Below are positions 59,601 to 64,000 of a stretch of DNA of 64,000 nucleotides, one piece after another. The position numbers were made by a program, and so were the translations under genes. Each line of letters opens with the position of its first letter. Within the stretch, counting starts at the first letter, position 1. The notes under the pieces are model-generated. The model was not told the origin of the DNA. It saw only the letters and a program-made list of their open reading frames with translations, and did not search any database. Source of the DNA: Ephydatia muelleri (taxonomy: Eukaryota; Porifera; Demospongiae; Spongillida; Spongillidae); the NCBI GenBank assembly GCA_013339895.1, contig JABACO010000004.1, forward strand, positions 7,898,085-7,962,084, written 5' to 3'.

Positions 59601-62600
59601 AGAGCACTGTACATTGTATTTATTTATGTTGAAGTAATTGGGTAGTATAACAAAAAGTGGTCTGTGCTATCACAAGCCCCACATCTACTCTAGTGGAATC
59701 ATTACATAGGTCCACGGAATGTATGGTGGTGCTCTTTTTTTTTTTTTACTTGGACCAAATTTGCCCCAAATTTACATGTACATAGTACATAACAAACACT
59801 ACTGTACTCTGCATATACAGTAACTCCTCAGGTTTTTAATGGGAAGGATGTATTGAGAATAAACATTTCATAGTTTTCCTTTCATAGACAATGTAAGTTT
59901 CATTTCAATGCCAGTATACCATTACCACACTAAATTGTGACAAAAAGTAAAAACAGTATTTCTCATGTATATAATCAACATTCTAGTAATGGTGCAATCT
60001 TATATGTAAGTGTACATTCATTAATTTGATGATCTCTTATTGTGAGCGCTAGACTGTATTCCAAGGGCTCGGTAACATATTTAATGCCCATTCATACTGC
60101 TTCCTACTTCTGTCATCTGACAATACGCCAGTGAAGCAAGCGTTTGAGCGGCTTGTTGTCATCTCTACAAATGTTGAATTGTGAACGTTTTACCTAAATG
60201 TGGCTAACGTTTTATAAAATCCGTACCAAAACGTTATGACACCATGAATTTATGGTGTAACCGTATAATGGCTACTGTTCATAAGCTCATACCTGTATGT
60301 CCACACTTAACCGATTAACACCGGAATATTAATATTTTTGTTTAACAAAAGTAGAGTTGTCCAAAATCAATTAAATGGGTAGCAGGAAGGAGAGTTTATA
60401 ACTGAAGCCATGAACATGAATAACTTCTAATTGGAATAATGTTTCAAAGGGTCTGGAAGGTAAACACATCTTTGACCCATAAGTGCGTCTCTCAGCGTTA
60501 ATTGGTTAATAGATGCTGCACCCATGCAATAGATAATTAATTTTAATTGTATCAAAAGTTTCTGTGAGTACAAATAGTCAGATAATAGCCAGTGTGATTG
60601 CTGGAGTAAAATGCCACAAACCTTTACAACATGGCCTCTTCCAACAATAAGCGTATCATTCTTCTGCCAGCAAAGACTTGTAGGGGGATGAGGGATCTGC
60701 AAGCTGATTTAAAATGAATGTGTTAGTACAAAAATTGTTATCCTAAACATTATAAGAAATTCTTTGCACATCACATGCTGAATCATTTAAATAAGCCAAA
60801 ACGGGCAATCCCCTTACAAGTGTAGTTTGACCAATCTGTGCAGAGAGAACTTGTGTACATGTATGTGTTCAATGTACATTGTATGTACATGTATACACAT
60901 AAATACTCACACACGAAATACACACACGACATAAACCCCTGAAATTAAAAAAAATGAAATAAAAATGGTAAATAATGCAATGTAATGATTTTCTCCACAC
61001 AGGCTTCTAATAAACGACGCATCTTCCTTGTTTTACAACTAATGTAGTGTACGCATCAACCACAGCCTGTGATTCAACTGACAGACGAATCTTTTCAACA
61101 GTTGCTTCCCCTTTAAAAATGTTACCTAGTTTCCTGCAAAAAAGTCTCTGTTTGATGGTTTCAATGCTAATACAGGTACAAATATATATGCACATGATTG
61201 AAGTGTTTTAGTTTCCTCTTGTGTTACAAGTGATAACAAATAAAGTGTACAATAAGCGGTACAAATTTCCAACTCTTATGCAGTGCAGCACTATTTCAAT
61301 AATAAGATTCTGTTTAGATGCAATAGATTCATAAAAGTAGCAAATACAGGTAAATTAATATACCACACACATGCCATAAACATAACACACACGCGCAGAA
61401 TGTATGCATTGCATAACTTCAAATGAATTGCACGCATAAAAAAATTAATTGTGCATGTCAGTACATACAGATATGCATTTGCACACAGAATACATACATG
61501 CATGCAGAGTAGACATACTGGCGAATGCAAGTACTTTCTATGATAATCAGCCAACCTTTCGTCATCAAATAAAATTGTTGCTAACATCTCCTTCTGTGTT
61601 GTGTCATACACTAACACCATCTGACGGATGCAGTAAACAAAAATACATGTATTTCATAAAAATACTAATAATTTGACATGATTATACTCTGTACTGAGCA
61701 TATGATATAAGATGCATGGATACACTTAGGGTAGAACAAAGGAAAGCAACACTTCAGAACAGCACTACAATTTATAGCATATCATAGATGATTGCTAATG
61801 TAAACACCACCTGTAAACACAAATATTAATACTGGTTATACTAACTCGTAATAAGCCAACTCCACTGCAACAATTATCTACTGTTGTGAAGTGTGCAAAA
61901 ATGAACAGTATATTACTTAATACATGTACATGTATGTGGTTAACACCAAGACAATACAACAACAAAAATTTCCCAAATCATGCATGGTACACTATAAATT
62001 CAATTTAGATATTACATGTACACACTGATGTGCAGCTGACATTTTACCCTGCTATAAGAGTATTGCAACACTTCCATGATATTGATGATCAAGTATCAAG
62101 TATCAAGCACTTGAAATTGAGAGGCCAACTACTTATATATAGGTAGTTGCAAATGGCATTAGAATTGCATAAACCATAACAACCTTTGGAAGCTTGAAGT
62201 ACTGTACAGTAATACAAAGTAATTTAAATGTTTCCAAGTGAGTTTGATCACGAACTGTGTAATAGCATGTGCAGACCTTCTCATCTAAAGAAATTAACTT
62301 TTGTATTTGTGGAATTAGACAATTGCTAGGCATAGTCTGCTCACATGCAAGTGCGTGCACACGTAAACTACACATGCTGCATAGAATATAGCCTTCCAAT
62401 TTAATTGATCGTACAAGCGTAGAAGACACATTTATAATGCAAGTGTTGCATATCAATTAATGCAACTGACTTTATCGTTTGCCCAAGCAATGAGACTATC
62501 CCTCCATTTAATGATAGAAATGGCTCCATATCCTGCATGAAGATCCGTACTGGACTTGATGTTTGAAAGCAGCCACCGACGCCCATCCACTAATGAAAGC

Positions 62601-63371
62601 TGTAAAAAAAAAGCCATTTAATAATTATTGCATATACTTTGTACACTAGTTACTAGTGATAGCCACCAATTAATATAATAAATACGAGATAAGCTGGACA
62701 AAATCACCTGCTTTCCATATCAGCATAATACAAACTCTCATTCTACTAGAAATGTTTCCTGGCCTGGGGGAATGACATTTGTGTCCTTAATATAGGACCC
62801 CACGATTAAATGGTAACAACAATACAAATGACAGCAGTGCCATGTGGAGTATTGACAACAATCACAGCAGTACTGGTCAGACTGGTGCCTCTGTAATGAT
62901 TGCTTATAATACATGTGTATGGAATTACATTGAATCATGCACATATTATATAAACTGACTTTATTATCTGTCCCAGTCACTAATTGATTGGTGCCTTTGC
63001 TGAAATGAGGATGCACTGCCACTGACTGGAAATAAAAGAAAGATTCATAGAATAACTTTGTAAAACAGAATAAAAGCATGTGTGCAAATGTAGGATATAG
63101 GAACAAATAAAAATACGGATGTTACACATACAGTAATTCTGTTCCACAATAAATGTACATGTTGATCAATTGTCAACACTATTAGTGCCGTGCAGTACAT
63201 GCATTTTTATAAGTATTTTGTTCATGAACCACATGTGGTTGTAGGTACACATTCCTAGTACACATGTTCCCTTGAAATACTGCCCATACATGTACATGTA
63301 CTAACCTTAACAGCTCTGTCATAAGTAAGGGTTTGGTTGTACTTGTTGTTGAATAGACCAATGATACAAAC
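44690..63371 (-). CDS. VPS41: VPS41, HOPS complex subunit (copy B, N-terminus outside window)
   Basis: Thirty-one exons in consistent phase give 810 residues: 63371-63306, 63025-62960, 62599-62471, 61620-61556, 60703-60622, 59545-59455, 54461-54343, 54275-54122, 54056-53995, 53127-53074, 52587-52525, 52367-52306, 52249-52165, 52107-51976, 51923-51852, 51800-51745, 51689-51642, 50351-50255, 50189-50148, 49411-49352, 49125-48988, 48935-48881, 48827-48763, 48437-48350, 47275-47214, 47103-47029, 46497-46454, 45866-45811, 45048-45004, 44948-44821 and 44761-44690. WD40-type N-terminal blades (SVAVHPHF; IIKWRDSLIAWAND; PTSLCWQKNDTLIVG) lead into TPR/clathrin-repeat helices and a RING-H2 at about residues 730-795. 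VPS41 acts in HOPS-mediated fusion with late endosomes and lysosomes. About 60-100 residues lie beyond 64000. The intron 54462-59454 holds a DIRS-like element; other long introns show only ACATGT palindromes and a 76-bp repeat pair. Confidence 0.95.
54549..54690 (+). repeat. Direct repeat A1 with a complete pol II promoter
   Basis: Repeated with about 95% identity at 57972-58110 (A2). It contains CCAAT and inverted ATTGG (54604-54616), a TATA-like TATTTATA (54650-54657) and an initiator-like TCAGT whose A is at 54681, 31 bases after the start of the TATA box. The first gag ATG (54697) follows within 20 bases. This is the expected arrangement for the element's own promoter. Confidence 0.75.
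54697..55426 (+). pseudogene. DIRS-like gag with CCHC zinc knuckle
   Basis: The frame opens at ATG 54697 (MQSELVSVRRSQDDAALLA), changes near 54800 and continues through a Lys/Glu-rich coiled region (VERATAADES; KRRMEKAERVAEKKVAKKR) to a single in-frame TAG at 55139-55141. After it the same frame runs on to 55426 and holds the retroviral-type knuckle CFHCGEPGHFRREC. One frameshift and one stop separate it from an intact gag. Confidence 0.75.
55542..56456 (+). pseudogene. DIRS-like reverse transcriptase and RNase H remnants
   Basis: RT motifs include AVGELQKGGYVEE, KKRLVVNLRHVNGFL and FSFDLKSGYHHVDV. The frame shifts in a G run near 55966-55977, then VLPFGLPVARFRTRALYALL continues and jumps directly to VTQEAGEELRFW, so the segment with the catalytic YxDD box is deleted. 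RNase H follows as VYSDATLGM and, after another shift, SSTWRELVAVGRVLEA and WFTDNQNVVHIL. Weaker continuation (LVPRVIRHMEICK) reaches about 56730. Confidence 0.8.
57230..57837 (+). pseudogene. DIRS-like tyrosine recombinase remnant
   Basis: The N-terminal core-binding part is seen as LRSRADSTTKKYLGAFQRWK (57270-57330). A block between it and the catalytic domain is missing. The open frame 57339-57731 has LKGTDVTFNAKGMVVKI, SKTDQYREGASLVIARTG and the catalytic HSLRAGG (HxxR). After a one-base shift near 57718 the next frame has RLLKRHGRWKSESAKDGYVKD with the His/Trp and the nucleophile Tyr. The segment expected to carry the first catalytic Arg reads FMQCEEPVK, so that Arg appears lost. Confidence 0.8.
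57860..57970 (+). repeat. Direct repeat B1
   Basis: Starts CTATGTGGCTGTAAGTG, contains a G-rich stretch (GGGAGGGGGAGGTGGGGGTGG) and ends GATGGGAGGGAG. It recurs as B2 at 59061-59172 with a few substitutions. Confidence 0.8.
57972..58110 (+). repeat. Direct repeat A2
   Basis: Second copy of A1, abutting B1. The CCAAT, TATTTATA (58069-58076) and TCAGT (58098-58102) elements and their spacing are kept. Confidence 0.8.
58454..59037. mobile_element. 584-bp MITE with TA duplication, nested in the DIRS-like element
   Basis: The ends are imperfect inverted repeats GTGTTCCGGTTTGATCC and GGTTCGGTCC...AGAACAC, continuing inward as repeated CGAACCGAACATCGAAC units. TA flanks both ends (58452-58453 and 59038-59039). 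Inside is a hairpin at 58584-58653 (AATTCGGCACTGATTCG arms). No transposase is encoded. Tc1/mariner-type mobilisation fits the TA; other families are not excluded, as no 8-bp duplication is seen. Confidence 0.6.
59061..59172 (+). repeat. Direct repeat B2, right end of the DIRS-like element
   Basis: Second copy of B1, ending GATGGAAGGGAG before VPS41 intron sequence. It marks the right boundary of the retroelement. Confidence 0.75.
62807..62882 (+). repeat. 76-bp direct repeat, unit 1, in a VPS41 intron
   Basis: Identical by eye to 63870-63945. It starts TAAATGGTAACAACAATAC and ends GTACTGGTCAGAC. It lies in the intron between exons 62960 and 62599. Confidence 0.9.
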
Positions 63372-63869
63372 CTGTTATATAATGATAATGATAAAATCAT
63401 CACAATACACAAGCACATACATACTGTACACACAAAATACAGTACATGTAGGAGCTGTTACAATGTAAACATAACTTCAAAATTTGTACTACAATAATCT
63501 GAATATATCATACAGTGCACTCTATATGTGTGTATGATGACAACTGATCAATAAACAGCTCTATACAAAACAAAGTACTCATAATGTTTGAACAGAGCAT
63601 TGGCCCCTCACAAGTAAAACACCTGTGACTATTATACAGTATATCAAATATCACTGTTGTTTTGTGCATTAAAAAAACATGTTACAAGTATGCACACTGC
63701 AAAAGCCTTATAATCATAGAGGTGCATTTGTGACGTAAGCCACAAATCATAGTTACTAGTAATTATTTCACAAAGGCTTTCAATACTTAGTTAACGTCAT
63801 GCACAAATGGATTGTGTACACTGATAGAATAACTACAAAATCAGTGAATATAGTGCTGTGCAGTACATG

Positions 63870-63945
63870 TAAATGGTAACAACAATACAAATGACAGCAG
63901 TGCCATGTGGAGTATTGACAACAATCACAGCAGTACTGGTCAGAC
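63870..63945 (+). repeat. 76-bp direct repeat, unit 2, in a VPS41 intron
   Basis: Second identical unit, 1063 bp downstream of the first and in the intron upstream of exon 63371-63306. The remaining stretch to 64000 shows no exon. Confidence 0.9.
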
Positions 63946-64000
63946 AGGCAAATACATGATGCAGAATTTATATGTTTATTAGACAACTGCTTTCTTTGAC

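Overview
The window is eukaryotic nuclear DNA: AT-rich, with short GT-AG introns interrupting almost every coding segment, closely packed animal genes and many transposable-element relics. The gene set (VPS41, NSUN6, a four-pass TMEM179-like protein), the Merlin, DIRS-like and LINE relics, the small introns and the very frequent ACATGT/TACATGTA palindromes suggest an early-branching metazoan, most likely a demosponge such as Amphimedon. The organism is an inference; the genes are read directly.

Layout. A run of 1000 Ns (26395-27394) separates two contigs. Contig A (1-26394) and the first ~25 kb of contig B (27395-52748) are the same locus written twice in the same orientation: every gene, transposon relic and most intron bases match, with scattered small indels and substitutions. 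This is best explained as two unmerged haplotypes placed end to end, not a biological tandem duplication. Contig A carries many coding frameshifts in conserved genes that contig B does not. The non-redundant locus is about 1-998 of contig A followed by contig B.

Order along the locus (contig A coordinates): an unrecognised five-exon minus-strand gene (70-4158); a foldback MITE (4276-4407); a Merlin transposase relic (minus, 4575-6979) split by a 2.0 kb TIR transposon (4775-6800) with a 7-bp target duplication; LINE relics (8046-11770) in both orientations; a 113-bp tandem duplication; a TMEM179-like gene (+, 12222-13416); NSUN6 (minus, 13479-17255); a 70-aa single-pass membrane protein (minus, 17320-17532); VPS41 (minus, from 18346 to the contig end). 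Contig B repeats this from 27395 and carries VPS41 further upstream, to 63371, where only the N-terminal exons are missing. A defective DIRS-like tyrosine-recombinase retroelement (54549-59172), itself hit by a TA-flanked MITE, lies in a VPS41 intron.

Function. VPS41 is a HOPS subunit for late endosome/lysosome fusion. NSUN6 is a tRNA/mRNA m5C methyltransferase. No functional link between neighbours is evident, but spacing is tight: TMEM179-like and NSUN6 converge with about 60 bp between stops, and the 70-aa ORF ends 64 bp before the NSUN6 start on the same strand.
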